A DNA stretch of 64,000 bases, from positions 1 to 64,000 of the forward strand of contig CAKRJP010000003.1 in the NCBI GenBank assembly GCA_934351835.1, read 5' to 3'. The translations under genes were made by a program, and so were the position numbers. A model generated the notes under the pieces. That model made no database searches. It was not told the origin of the DNA and worked only from the letters and a program-made list of their open reading frames with translations. Numbering within the stretch: the first letter of the stretch is position 1; every line of letters begins with the position of its first letter. Below are positions 37,215 through 45,730 of the stretch, in pieces. Source of the stretch: an uncultured Lachnospiraceae bacterium. Lineage in GTDB: Bacteria > Bacillota > Clostridia > Lachnospirales > Lachnospiraceae.

Positions 37215-37237
37215 CCATAAAAAAATAATGGTTAACA
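37209..37237. promoter_or_regulatory. BirA operator upstream of bioY
   Basis: TGTCAACC (37209-37216) and GGTTAACA (37230-37237) form an inverted repeat over 13 AT-rich bases, extended by an AT on each inner side. It matches the BirA-box half-site pattern TTGTTAACC...GGTTAACAA with one mismatch. Confidence 0.75.
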
Positions 37238-37353
37238 ATAAACTGGACTGGTAAAAAAGTGAAAACTGGATATTTTAAACAGACCACACGTGGGATATTA
37301 TTCATACTAACCTTATGGGGAAACAACAATATGAACGCAGGAGGGCTCTAAAA

Positions 37354-38229
37354 ATGAGTACAGAAAGATATGAATTAAATAAACAGTTGGCGCAGATGTT
37401 AAAAGGTGGAGTTATCATGGATGTTACGACACCGGAGCAGGCAAAGATTGCAGAAGAGGCTGGTGCATGCGCAGTCATGGCACTTGAGAGAATTCCGGCA
37501 GATATCCGTGCGGCAGGTGGTGTATCCCGTATGAGCGATCCGAAGATGATCAAAGGAATCCAGGAAGCTGTTTCTATTCCGGTTATGGCAAAATGCAGAA
37601 TCGGACATTTTGTAGAGGCACAGATTTTAGAGGCTATCGAAATTGATTATATAGATGAAAGTGAAGTGCTGTCACCGGCAGATAATGTTTACCATATTGA
37701 TAAACGCCAGTTTAAAGTTCCGTTTGTATGTGGTGCAAAAGACCTTGGCGAGGCACTCCGCAGAATCAATGAAGGTGCATCTATGATCCGTACCAAAGGT
37801 GAGCCGGGAACGGGAGATGTGGTTCAGGCAGTGACGCATATGCGTAAAATGAACCAGCAGATCTCACAGCTTGTGGCAATGAGAGAGGATGAACTTTTCG
37901 AAGCTGCAAAGACACTTCAGGTACCATATGCATTAGTGGAATATGTTCATAACAACGGAAAACTTCCGGTTGTAAACTTTGCAGCAGGTGGTGTGGCAAC
38001 TCCGGCAGATGCAGCACTGATGATGCAGCTTGGAGCAGAAGGCGTATTCGTAGGTTCCGGTATCTTTAAATCCGGTGATCCGAAGAAACGTGCTGCAGCA
38101 ATCGTAAAAGCTGTTACTAATTATAAAGACCAGAAGATGTTAGCAGAACTCTCAGAAGACCTTGGAGAAGCAATGGTTGGAATCAATGAACAGGAAATCA
38201 AACTTCTGATGGCAGAGAGGGGCAAATAA
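37354..38229 (+). CDS. pdxS: Pyridoxal 5'-phosphate synthase subunit PdxS
   Basis: A 291-residue TIM-barrel synthase making PLP from ribose 5-phosphate, glyceraldehyde 3-phosphate and ammonia. Motifs seen are GGVIMDVTTPEQAKIAEEAGA, MALERIPADIRAAGGVSRMSDP, MAKCRIGHFVEAQILEAI and the phosphate-binding NFAAGGVATPADAAL and GVFVGSGIF. ATG 37354 is chosen because AGGAGG lies at 37340-37345. PdxT, which supplies ammonia, starts 1 base after its stop. The product may serve PLP enzymes such as the C-S lyase in this window, although it is a general cofactor. Confidence 0.97.
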   Translation: MSTERYELNKQLAQMLKGGVIMDVTTPEQAKIAEEAGACAVMALERIPADIRAAGGVSRMSDPKMIKGIQEAVSIPVMAKCRIGHFVEAQILEAIEIDYIDESEVLSPADNVYHIDKRQFKVPFVCGAKDLGEALRRINEGASMIRTKGEPGTGDVVQAVTHMRKMNQQISQLVAMREDELFEAAKTLQVPYALVEYVHNNGKLPVVNFAAGGVATPADAALMMQLGAEGVFVGSGIFKSGDPKKRAAAIVKAVTNYKDQKMLAELSEDLGEAMVGINEQEIKLLMAERGK

Positions 38230-38230
38230 A

Positions 38231-38797
38231 ATGAAGGTAGCAATACTTGCAGTGCAGGGAGCTTTTATTGAACACCGGAAAAAGCTGGAGGCACTGGGTG
38301 TGGAATGTATCGAACTCCGGAAAAAAGAAGATCTGGAAAAGCCGTTCGACGGTCTGGTACTTCCCGGCGGAGAAAGTACCGTGCAGGGAAAACTTTTGCG
38401 GGAACTGGGAATGTATGATTTCCTAAAAGAAAAAATTAAAGGCGGAATGCCGGTCCTTGCAACCTGTGCGGGGCTGATCCTTCTGGCAGAGCATTTAAGC
38501 AATGATGAGCACGTATATTTTGGAACATTACCTGTGACGGTGCGTCGAAATGCTTACGGAAGACAGCTTGGAAGTTTTCATACAGATGCAGTAGTAGAGG
38601 GGATTGGTGAAGTACCGATGACATTTATCCGGGCACCATACATTGAGGTGGCAGATGATAAGGTTCAGGTCCTTGCCCGTGTGGACGACCGGATCGTGGC
38701 GGTGCAGTACGGCGCACAGATCGGATTGTCATTTCACCCGGAATTGGATGCGGATAATCGGATCCACGAAAAATTTATAGAGTTAATGAGAGACTGA
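38231..38797 (+). CDS. pdxT: Pyridoxal 5'-phosphate synthase glutaminase subunit PdxT
   Basis: A 188-residue class I glutaminase delivering ammonia to PdxS. The oxyanion region LPGGESTVQGKLL is near 47. The nucleophile Cys79 lies in PVLATCAGLILLAE, and the His-Glu pair in LSFHPELDADNRIHEKF near 168. Length is typical. It starts 1 base after the pdxS stop, with GAGAGGGG inside the pdxS end as its ribosome binding site. Operon pdxST is the standard Gram-positive arrangement. Confidence 0.96.
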   Translation: MKVAILAVQGAFIEHRKKLEALGVECIELRKKEDLEKPFDGLVLPGGESTVQGKLLRELGMYDFLKEKIKGGMPVLATCAGLILLAEHLSNDEHVYFGTLPVTVRRNAYGRQLGSFHTDAVVEGIGEVPMTFIRAPYIEVADDKVQVLARVDDRIVAVQYGAQIGLSFHPELDADNRIHEKFIELMRD

Positions 38798-38918
38798 TTT
38801 TACATTTTTGCATAAATATGCTATCCTTTTAATGTTTATACATTTTTTTGAGATTGTATTTTTATTCGTACATAAGAGAAAAAAGTGTACAAAACATGAG
38901 AGAAAGGGGTAACTTAAC

Positions 38919-40313
38919 ATGTTAAACATCATTGAATCTATTAACAGCGCAGTTAATGATTTCATATGGGGTGTTCCTGCAATGATCTGTATCATTGGTG
39001 TAGGTCTGTACTTAAGTATCAGGACCCGGTTCCTTCAGATCCGCAAATTCCCATATGCGATCAAGACAACTTTCGGACGGATCTTTCGTAAGAAAGACGC
39101 CTCAGACGGTGCAATTACACCATTTCAAGCCGTCTGTACAGCATTAGCCGCCACAGTCGGAACCGGCAATATTGCGGGAGTCGCAGGCGCTATTGCAATC
39201 GGAGGACCGGGAGCAGTATTCTGGATGTGGGTTTCTGCCATTCTCGGAATGTGTACCAAATTCTCAGAGGTTACACTTGCCGTTCATTTCCGTGAGACAA
39301 ATGAAAACGGAGAATTAGTAGGCGGTCCTATGTACTACATAAAAAACGGTCTCAGCAAAAACTGGCATTTTCTGGCTTATCTGTTTGCAATTTTTGGTGC
39401 TCTCACCGTATTTGGAACCGGCAATGCCACGCAGGTAAATACAATTACCACGGCGATTAATTCTGCGTTGTTAAATTATAATGTTATCGGACCGGATTCG
39501 GTGAAAACTGTAAATCTTGTGATTGGTATCGTGATTGCGGTTTTAGTTGCCTTGATCCTGCTTGGCGGTGTTAAACGAATCGCCCAGGTTACAGAAAAAT
39601 TAGTGCCGTTTATGGCTTTGTTTTATATTATCCTTGCTCTTGGTGTTGTATTTCTAAATATTAAAAATGTGCCGTCCGTATTTGCATCTATCTTTTACGG
39701 AGCCTTTCATCCTTCTGCGGTTACCGGTGGTATTGTGGGAAGTTTCTTCCTCAGTATGAAAAAGGGTGTATCCAGAGGAATCTTCTCCAACGAGGCAGGT
39801 TTGGGAACCGGATCTATCGCCCATGCATGTGCCGATACGCAGAAACCGGTAAAACAGGGACTTTTCGGTATCTTTGAAGTATTTACTGATACGATTCTGA
39901 TCTGTACTCTGACAGCGCTGGTAATCCTTTGCAGTGGTGTATCTGTTAATTACGGACAGGCTGCAGGCGCAGAACTTACTATTTCCGGATTTACAGCTAC
40001 TTATGGTAACTGGGTATCGATCTTTACAGCGATTGCCATGTGCTGTTTTGCATTCTCCACAATTCTTGGCTGGGGACTGTATGGCGCGAGATGTGTGGAA
40101 TTTATTTTCTCATCCAAGGTCATCAAGATCTTCATGGTTGCCTATGCATTAGTTGCAATCCTTGGTGCTACCGTAGATCTCGGACTGTTATGGAGTATCG
40201 CCGAGACATTCAACGGTTTGATGTCCATTCCGAACCTGATCGCAGTCTTCCTGTTATCAGGAACTGTGGTGAAACTGACCAAAGAATATTTTGCCGGAGA
40301 AGGAAGCAAATAA
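38919..40313 (+). CDS. AGCS-family Na+/alanine-glycine symporter
   Basis: A 464-residue membrane protein with about 11 segments. AGCS motifs: GVGLYLSIRTRFLQIRKFPYA near 24, TALAATVGTGNIAGVAGAI near 71, GPMYYIKNGLS and KKGVSRGIFSNEAGLGTGSIAHA near 285. These import alanine or glycine with Na+. Given the glycine reductase locus a few kilobases upstream, glycine supply is an attractive role, but the two are separated by other genes. The start follows AAAGGGG. A weak promoter (TTTACA 38799, TATCCT 38822, 17-base spacer) lies after pdxT. A strong terminator follows the gene. Confidence 0.92.
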   Translation: MLNIIESINSAVNDFIWGVPAMICIIGVGLYLSIRTRFLQIRKFPYAIKTTFGRIFRKKDASDGAITPFQAVCTALAATVGTGNIAGVAGAIAIGGPGAVFWMWVSAILGMCTKFSEVTLAVHFRETNENGELVGGPMYYIKNGLSKNWHFLAYLFAIFGALTVFGTGNATQVNTITTAINSALLNYNVIGPDSVKTVNLVIGIVIAVLVALILLGGVKRIAQVTEKLVPFMALFYIILALGVVFLNIKNVPSVFASIFYGAFHPSAVTGGIVGSFFLSMKKGVSRGIFSNEAGLGTGSIAHACADTQKPVKQGLFGIFEVFTDTILICTLTALVILCSGVSVNYGQAAGAELTISGFTATYGNWVSIFTAIAMCCFAFSTILGWGLYGARCVEFIFSSKVIKIFMVAYALVAILGATVDLGLLWSIAETFNGLMSIPNLIAVFLLSGTVVKLTKEYFAGEGSK

Positions 40314-40326
40314 ATAAGATGATCAT

Positions 40327-40372
40327 AAAAATGTCTGATGAAACATATCGTTGTTTTATCAGGCATTTTTTT
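40327..40372 (+). terminator. Terminator of the AGCS symporter gene
   Basis: AAAAATGTCTGATGAAACA pairs with TGTTTTATCAGGCATTTTT around a 5-base loop with two G-T pairs, followed by TT. Confidence 0.8.
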
Positions 40373-40529
40373 GCGTTATTTTTGCAGTTGTTATTTCAGT
40401 GTTAAGAAATTGTAACGGCAAAAGGGATTCTCTATAGAAAAAATCTATGATATCATATAAACATATAGAAAAATAGACAGATGAAATATGTAACATAAAG
40501 ATTTGTATTCAGAAAGGATTTGATGTTTA

Positions 40530-42074
40530 TTGAACCGTTACAAGACAAAATTACTGGAAAAATTAAAAGAGTCATTAGAAGCTGTGCTGCCAATCATTGG
40601 GATTGTGTTATTTTTAAGTTTTACAATCGCACCGATTCCACCGGGGATTCTAATGTCTTTTATTATTGGAGCAATTCTTCTGATTGTGGGCATGATGTTC
40701 TTCACCCTGGGAGCAGAATTATCCATGACTCCAATGGGAGAGCGAATCGGAACCAGAATTGCACAGTCCAAAAAATTGCCGGTCATTATTGTCCTATGTT
40801 TTACACTGGGTGTGATTATTACAGTGTCGGAGCCAGATCTGCAGGTATTGGCGGGGCAGGTGCCGGCAGTACCGAATTACCTGCTGATTGTGGCTGTGGC
40901 AGTCGGAGTGGGGCTGTTTTTAGTCTTTGCCGTGCTTCGTATGTTGTTTTCAAGACCTCTGTCACAGATGCTGCTGATCTTTTATCCGTTAGTGTTTCTT
41001 CTGGCGTTCTTTGTACCGGAGAGTTTTCTTGCGGTGGCATTTGACTCCGGGGGAGTGACGACTGGTCCTATGACTGTCCCGTTTATTATGGCACTGGGAA
41101 TCGGGTTTTCTGCGGTGCGAAGCGATAAACATGCGGAAAACGACAGTTTCGGTCTGGTGGCGCTCTGTTCGATCGGGCCAATCCTTGCGGTGCTTTTGCT
41201 TGGAATTATTTATCATCCGGAAGGTGCCGGATATGAGGGGGCAGTAGTCCCAAATGTTGCAGATTCTATTGAGTTGTGGAAATTATTTCAAAATGGAATC
41301 CCACATTACATGAAAGAAATTGCAGTGTCATTATTTCCAATTGTTCTGTTTTTCTCATTGTTTCAGATTTTTTCGCTGAAATTAAAGAAAAAAACCATCA
41401 TAAAAATTTTGGTTGGATTGATTTATACATACATTGGGTTAGTACTATTTCTGACGGGAGTAAATGTGGGATTTATGCCTGCAGGTAATTATCTGGGAGA
41501 AATTATCGCAGGGATATCCTGCCGATGGGTGATTATTCCTATTGGTATGGTGATCGGATATTTTATTGTAAAGGCGGAGCCGGCGGTGTATGTGCTGATG
41601 GAGCAGGTGGAAGAACTGACGTCAGGAGCAATCCCGGGAAAAGCTATGGGACTCAGTTTATCCTGCGGTGTGGCGGTTTCCCTGGGGCTTGCGATGGTCA
41701 GAGTATTGACGGGGATTTCTATTTTCTGGTTTCTGATTCCGGGATATGCACTGGCACTTCTGCTTTCCTTTCGGGTGCCAAAGATTTTTACAGCGATTGC
41801 ATTTGACTCGGGAGGTGTTGCTTCCGGACCGATGACGGCAACCTTTTTACTGCCGTTTGCACAGGGTGCATGTGTTGCTGTGGGGGGGAATATCGTAACG
41901 GATGCTTTTGGAGTAGTAGCAATGGTAGCGATGACGCCGCTGATTACGATACAGATTCTAGGGGCGATTTATCAGTACCAGGAGCAGAAGAATGCAAGAG
42001 AAGAACGTAAAAAGGAACCGGTGCCGGTGATTCCTCTTTCTGCATATGGAGATTACGATATTATTGAGTTATAA
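40530..42074 (+). CDS. DUF1538 membrane protein, likely transporter paired with a PII-like regulator
   Basis: A 514-residue membrane protein with about 12 segments in two repeats. Each repeat carries the same signature: VAFDSGGVTTGPMTVPF near residue 169 and IAFDSGGVASGPMTATF near 421, typical of DUF1538. The re-entrant look of these motifs suggests an ion or metabolite transporter with inverted repeats, but the substrate is unknown. Translation begins at TTG 40530 after AGAAAGG. The cytoplasmic C-terminus ends 17 bases before a gene with two PII-like domains, pointing to PII-type control. Confidence 0.82.
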   Translation: MNRYKTKLLEKLKESLEAVLPIIGIVLFLSFTIAPIPPGILMSFIIGAILLIVGMMFFTLGAELSMTPMGERIGTRIAQSKKLPVIIVLCFTLGVIITVSEPDLQVLAGQVPAVPNYLLIVAVAVGVGLFLVFAVLRMLFSRPLSQMLLIFYPLVFLLAFFVPESFLAVAFDSGGVTTGPMTVPFIMALGIGFSAVRSDKHAENDSFGLVALCSIGPILAVLLLGIIYHPEGAGYEGAVVPNVADSIELWKLFQNGIPHYMKEIAVSLFPIVLFFSLFQIFSLKLKKKTIIKILVGLIYTYIGLVLFLTGVNVGFMPAGNYLGEIIAGISCRWVIIPIGMVIGYFIVKAEPAVYVLMEQVEELTSGAIPGKAMGLSLSCGVAVSLGLAMVRVLTGISIFWFLIPGYALALLLSFRVPKIFTAIAFDSGGVASGPMTATFLLPFAQGACVAVGGNIVTDAFGVVAMVAMTPLITIQILGAIYQYQEQKNAREERKKEPVPVIPLSAYGDYDIIEL

Positions 42075-42091
42075 GGAAGGAACGGACAGTT

Positions 42092-42790
42092 ATGAGCAGA
42101 TTATACATGATGGTGACGGTTACCAACCGTAACTATCGGAAACAATTCAGGGAATTTTTTGAAAAGAATGACTTGCAGATATTCGTAGGAGCACTTGGCC
42201 GGGGAACGGCAAGAAGTGAAGTGTTGGATTATTTTGGTCTGGAAGAGTCAGAAAAATTATTGTATTTTTCAGTAGTTACAGATACAACCTGGAGAAAATT
42301 AAGACGAGCATTGATTACCAAGATGTTGATTGATGTTCCGGGAACTGGAATTGCATTTGTAATTCCGCTGAGCAGTGTAGGCGGGAAAAAGGCGATGCAG
42401 TTTCTGATCAATGAGCAGGAGTATGAAAAAGAGGAGGAGTCAGAATTGAAAGATACAGAATATGAATTGTTAGTCGCAATTGCGAATCAGGGATATATAG
42501 ATTCTGTTATGGAGGCAGCGAGAAGTGCCGGTGCCGGCGGTGGAACGGTAATTCATGGAAAAGGAACCGGAATGAAGCTTGCAGAAAAATATCTGGGAGT
42601 TTCACTGGTAGAAGAAAAAGAACTGATATTGATTGTGACAAGAAGTAAAGAGAAGAATGCGATCATGCGAGCAATCATGGAAAGAACAGGGTTAGAAGCG
42701 AAAGAAAAAGCCATTGTATTTTCTCTTCCGGTCAGCAGTGTGGCAGGGATCCGGATGATGGAGGCCGAAATACAAGATGATCTGATATAA
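42092..42790 (+). CDS. Tandem PII-like signalling protein
   Basis: A 232-residue protein with two PII-like ferredoxin-fold repeats. The first half is residues about 1-115 (LYMMVTVTNRNYRKQFREFF ... IPLSSVGG). The second is about 125-232 (YELLVAIANQGYIDSVMEAARSAGAGGGTVIHGKGTGM ... LPVSSVAGIRMME). GAGGGTVIHGKGTG in the second copy resembles the PII nucleotide-binding B-loop region; the first copy lacks it (GALGRGTARSE). PII domains sense ATP, ADP and small ligands and often gate transporters. Its position right after the DUF1538 gene implies it controls that transporter (inference). Confidence 0.8.
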   Translation: MSRLYMMVTVTNRNYRKQFREFFEKNDLQIFVGALGRGTARSEVLDYFGLEESEKLLYFSVVTDTTWRKLRRALITKMLIDVPGTGIAFVIPLSSVGGKKAMQFLINEQEYEKEEESELKDTEYELLVAIANQGYIDSVMEAARSAGAGGGTVIHGKGTGMKLAEKYLGVSLVEEKELILIVTRSKEKNAIMRAIMERTGLEAKEKAIVFSLPVSSVAGIRMMEAEIQDDLI

Positions 42791-42827
42791 AATTTGATAT
42801 AAAATTGACAGAGTGGAACAAAACCGG

Positions 42828-42856
42828 TTGAGACTCCTTGAAACTTGTGTTACGAT
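42828..42856 (+). promoter_or_regulatory. Promoter of the YitT-family gene
   Basis: TTGAGA (42828-42833), a 17-base spacer and TACGAT (42851-42856), 35 bases upstream of the start codon. Confidence 0.45.
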
Positions 42857-42891
42857 AGCTTAAGTGATTTGGTATAAAAAGGAGAGGAACT

Positions 42892-43767
42892 ATGAAAAAC
42901 AAGGGAATTGTAAAGGATTATGTCATCATAACGATTTCGATGTTTGTGGTATCAGCTGCGATTTATTACCTGATGATGCCGAACGGCTTTATAATAGGGA
43001 GTCTTTCGGGTATGGTCATGGTACTGGCGCATTTTGTTCCACTGAAAGTATCGACGATGACATTGATCGCGAATGTGGTACTTTTAATCGTGGGGTATAT
43101 CTTCATAGGGAAAGATTTTGGGACCAAGACGGTTGTGACATCGCTGATGCTTCCGTTTTATCTCAGGGTTTTTGAGATAATCACCCCGAATGTACCATCG
43201 TTGACAGATGATGTGCTGGTAAATATGTTCTGCTATATATTGGTGAATAGTTTTGGACTGGCACTCTTATTTAATGCAAATGCGTCCTCCGGTGGATTGG
43301 ATGTAATTGCAAAACTGCTTAATAAGTATTTCCATATGGAGATTGGAAAGAGTCTTATAATCTCAGGGTTTGTGGCAGCGTCTACGTCTATTTTGGTTTA
43401 CGACAGAAAAACGCTGGTAGTCAGTCTGTTGGGAACATATTTGAGTGGAATGGTATTGGACAGCTTTATTGATGGTTTCCATATCAGAAAAAGAGTCTGT
43501 ATTTTATCTGAAAAATATCAGGATATGCAGAAGTATATAGTAGAAGAATTGCACAGAGGTACCACTTTGTATCCGGCATTTGGGGGCTTGGATAATCAGG
43601 AACGCACGGAAGTCGTGACGATTCTGGAGAAGAACGAGTATGCAAAACTTCTGGCCTACATTCATAAGACAGATCCTTCCGCATTTGTGACGGTATCTAC
43701 GGTCGGAGAAGTGATCGGACAGTGGAATGAGCATAAGAAAAAGCGGCTGAGAAACGCTCAGTTGTAG
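42892..43767 (+). CDS. YitT-family membrane protein (DUF161 + DUF2179)
   Basis: A 291-residue protein with five to six N-terminal membrane segments and a C-terminal cytosolic DUF2179 domain (from about residue 200, VEELHRGTTLYPAFGGL ... VTILEKNEYAKLLAYI). The N-terminal GSLSGMVMVLAHFVPL and NANASSGGLDVIAKLLNKYF are family-like. Function of this widespread family is unresolved. Start follows AAAGGAG. It is a single-gene unit between its own promoter and a bidirectional terminator. The DUF2179 fold is itself PII-like, which is interesting next to the upstream tandem PII gene. Confidence 0.86.
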   Translation: MKNKGIVKDYVIITISMFVVSAAIYYLMMPNGFIIGSLSGMVMVLAHFVPLKVSTMTLIANVVLLIVGYIFIGKDFGTKTVVTSLMLPFYLRVFEIITPNVPSLTDDVLVNMFCYILVNSFGLALLFNANASSGGLDVIAKLLNKYFHMEIGKSLIISGFVAASTSILVYDRKTLVVSLLGTYLSGMVLDSFIDGFHIRKRVCILSEKYQDMQKYIVEELHRGTTLYPAFGGLDNQERTEVVTILEKNEYAKLLAYIHKTDPSAFVTVSTVGEVIGQWNEHKKKRLRNAQL

Positions 43768-43785
43768 AATGGAATTTTATAGGTG

Positions 43786-43826
43786 AAAAAGAGCATTGCA
43801 TGAATTGTTCATGTAGTGCTCTTTTT
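43786..43826. terminator. Bidirectional terminator
   Basis: AAAAAGAGCA (43786-43795) and TGCTCTTTTT (43817-43826) form a stem between convergent genes, with A and T runs suitable for both strands. Confidence 0.8.
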
Positions 43827-43844
43827 AGAATTACTTTCTATTAT

Positions 43845-44651
43845 TTAACAGATATTTCCGCTGTTAATTCCCTGAGATACCGGATTCAAAGGAAGCCAGT
43901 CTAAGACCTTTTTAATGTAGCGATTCCAGAAATCCCATTCATGGGCTCCTTCATCCTCTGTATAGGATACGGGGATATTCAGATCTGTTAATTCTTTACA
44001 TAGTCTTTGGTTATTCGGAAGCAAGGCATCGTCTTTCCCACAGGCAAGGTAGATGTCAGGGACAGCCAGACGCTGCTCTGCCAATTGTCCGGCGATCCAG
44101 ACAGGATTCTTATCACTTTCATTTACTTTCTTAAGATCTCCGAAAATCTGTTCCATATATTCTTTTGTTTCAAAAAATTCAACATTATCACCTGTTGACA
44201 TTGGAGATTCGTAAATGTAAACAGCAGAAGAAAGTGCTGCAATGTGGCTGAATGTCTGATGATATTTCAGACCGTTTCGAAGTGCACCGTATCCCCCCAT
44301 GGACAATCCGGCAATAAAGGTGTCTTCTCTTTTGTGAGAAAGAGGAAACATTTTTCTTGTCATTTCTATTAATTCGTTTCCAACAAATGTGCCATAATTG
44401 TTATTGTTCATCGGCTGATCGAGATAGAAAGCATTGTCACCGGAAGGCATGACGACTGCAAGATCCCGTTCTTCTGCCCAACGCTGGATATTGGTCCCGG
44501 CAACCCAGTCGGTATAATTTCCATAGACACCGTGGAGAAGATATAAGGTTTTATAAGGTGGCGTGGAGGGTTTGTCGACCGGGAGAATTACCTGTATCGG
44601 AACTGTACGCTTTAAAGAGTCTGAAACAAAATTAACCTGTAAAAGAGCCAT
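43845..44651 (-). CDS. Alpha/beta-hydrolase esterase (EstA/FrmB-like)
   Basis: A 268-residue serine esterase of the esterase-D/tributyrin esterase family. The oxyanion region LYLLHGVYGNYTDW is near residue 38, nucleophile elbow GLSMGGYGALRNG near 118, catalytic aspartate in ACGKDDALLPNN and histidine in EGAHEWDFWN near 240. No signal peptide, so cytosolic. Members deacetylate xylo-oligosaccharides or hydrolyse short acyl esters; the exact substrate is not indicated by the neighbours. It is a monocistronic gene. Confidence 0.88.
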   Translation of the reverse strand: MALLQVNFVSDSLKRTVPIQVILPVDKPSTPPYKTLYLLHGVYGNYTDWVAGTNIQRWAEERDLAVVMPSGDNAFYLDQPMNNNNYGTFVGNELIEMTRKMFPLSHKREDTFIAGLSMGGYGALRNGLKYHQTFSHIAALSSAVYIYESPMSTGDNVEFFETKEYMEQIFGDLKKVNESDKNPVWIAGQLAEQRLAVPDIYLACGKDDALLPNNQRLCKELTDLNIPVSYTEDEGAHEWDFWNRYIKKVLDWLPLNPVSQGINSGNIC

Positions 44652-44816
44652 GATGGTATCCTTCTTTCCTGAAAATCTTTTGAGTTTAATATAGACTGTT
44701 TGACTGAATCTGGCAATAGTGAAACGTCTGAATCTGGTTAGTAGTTAAAAGAACTTGAGAAGTCTCCGGAGGATGTATATAATAATACTAAATATGTGAA
44801 TACGAGGAGGACAAAC

Positions 44817-45446
44817 ATGGAGAATGTCATTGAATTAAATCATCCGTTGATCCAGCATAAGATTTCGAGACTCAGAGATAAAAATACGGGAACGAATGAG
44901 TTCCGAAAGCTGGTGGAAGAGATTGCAATGTTAATGGGGTATGAGGCACTCAGTGATCTGCCGTTACGAGATGTAGAAGTAGAGACTCCGATCCAGACTT
45001 GCAAGACACCTGTGATTGCAGGAAAGACTCTGGCGGTTGTGCCGATTTTAAGAGCAGGACTTGGAATGGTAAGTGGTATTTTGGCATTAGTGCCATCTGC
45101 AAAAGTCGGTCATATTGGTCTGTACCGTGATGAAGAGACCTTTGAGCCACATGAGTATTACTGTAAACTTCCGGATCCGATTGAAGAGCGACTGATCGTT
45201 GTTACAGATCCGATGCTTGCGACCGGTGGATCTGCCATTGCAGCAATTGATTTTATCAAACAGCACGGTGGAAAGAATATCAAATTTATGTCGGTGATCG
45301 CAGCACCGGAAGGTGTAAAGAGATTGCATGAGGCACATCCGGATGTTCAGATCTATATCGGACATGTGGACGAAGGACTGAACGAGGCAGCTTATATCTG
45401 TCCGGGACTTGGGGATGCCGGAGATCGTATTTTCGGAACGAAATAG
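44817..45446 (+). CDS. upp: Uracil phosphoribosyltransferase
   Basis: A 209-residue salvage enzyme joining uracil and PRPP to UMP. Motifs: HPLIQHKISRLRDKNTGTNEFRKLV near the start, PILRAGLGMVSGIL near 78, the PRPP-binding DPMLATGGSAIAAI near 129-142 and C-terminal YICPGLGDAGDRIFGTK. ATG 44817 is chosen for the GAGGAGG at 44804-44810. A short ORF follows after 9 bases. Confidence 0.96.
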   Translation: MENVIELNHPLIQHKISRLRDKNTGTNEFRKLVEEIAMLMGYEALSDLPLRDVEVETPIQTCKTPVIAGKTLAVVPILRAGLGMVSGILALVPSAKVGHIGLYRDEETFEPHEYYCKLPDPIEERLIVVTDPMLATGGSAIAAIDFIKQHGGKNIKFMSVIAAPEGVKRLHEAHPDVQIYIGHVDEGLNEAAYICPGLGDAGDRIFGTK

Positions 45447-45455
45447 GAGAAAGCG

Positions 45456-45629
45456 ATGTTAGTATGTGATTATGTAGTAGAAACAATTGATGGAGATTAT
45501 GCACATCTTAGAAGGCTGGATAGCCCGGCAGACGAGCCGAAGTTAGTGGCGAGAGCATTACTCCCGGATAGTATTGTGGAAGGCTGTAAATTACATTATG
45601 AGCTTTTACAGTATACAGTTATCGAATAG
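45456..45629 (+). CDS. Small protein downstream of upp
   Basis: A 57-residue ORF starting at ATG 45456, 9 bases after the upp stop, with AGGAGAAAG upstream, so it is very likely translated and co-transcribed. It reads MLVCDYVVETIDGDYAHL, then a charged middle and LPDSIVEGCKLHYELLQYTVIE. The pattern of a short beta-rich protein with GDYA and LP...EG resembles small DUF3006-like proteins, but this is only a visual likeness. No function can be given. Confidence 0.6.
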   Translation: MLVCDYVVETIDGDYAHLRRLDSPADEPKLVARALLPDSIVEGCKLHYELLQYTVIE

Positions 45630-45667
45630 AGCGTGAATGTAAAATAAAGTGAGGCTGAATAATAAAA

Positions 45668-45730
45668 AGAGATTATTTGTAGAAGAAAATGATGGAGATA
45701 TCATAACTGCTGCGAATAATCTCTTATTTT
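45668..45730. terminator. Shared terminator between upp and yfhO units
   Basis: AGAGATTATT (45668-45677) pairs with AATAATCTCT (45715-45724), followed by TATTTT; a long loop separates the arms. It overlaps the yfhO stop codon. Confidence 0.5.

Noticed and set aside
40520..41044. A 174-residue frame overlapping the DUF1538 gene
   Set aside because: It overlaps the well-supported 514-residue membrane protein in another frame and its sequence is compositionally odd (Cys/Gly/Ser rich) with no family features.
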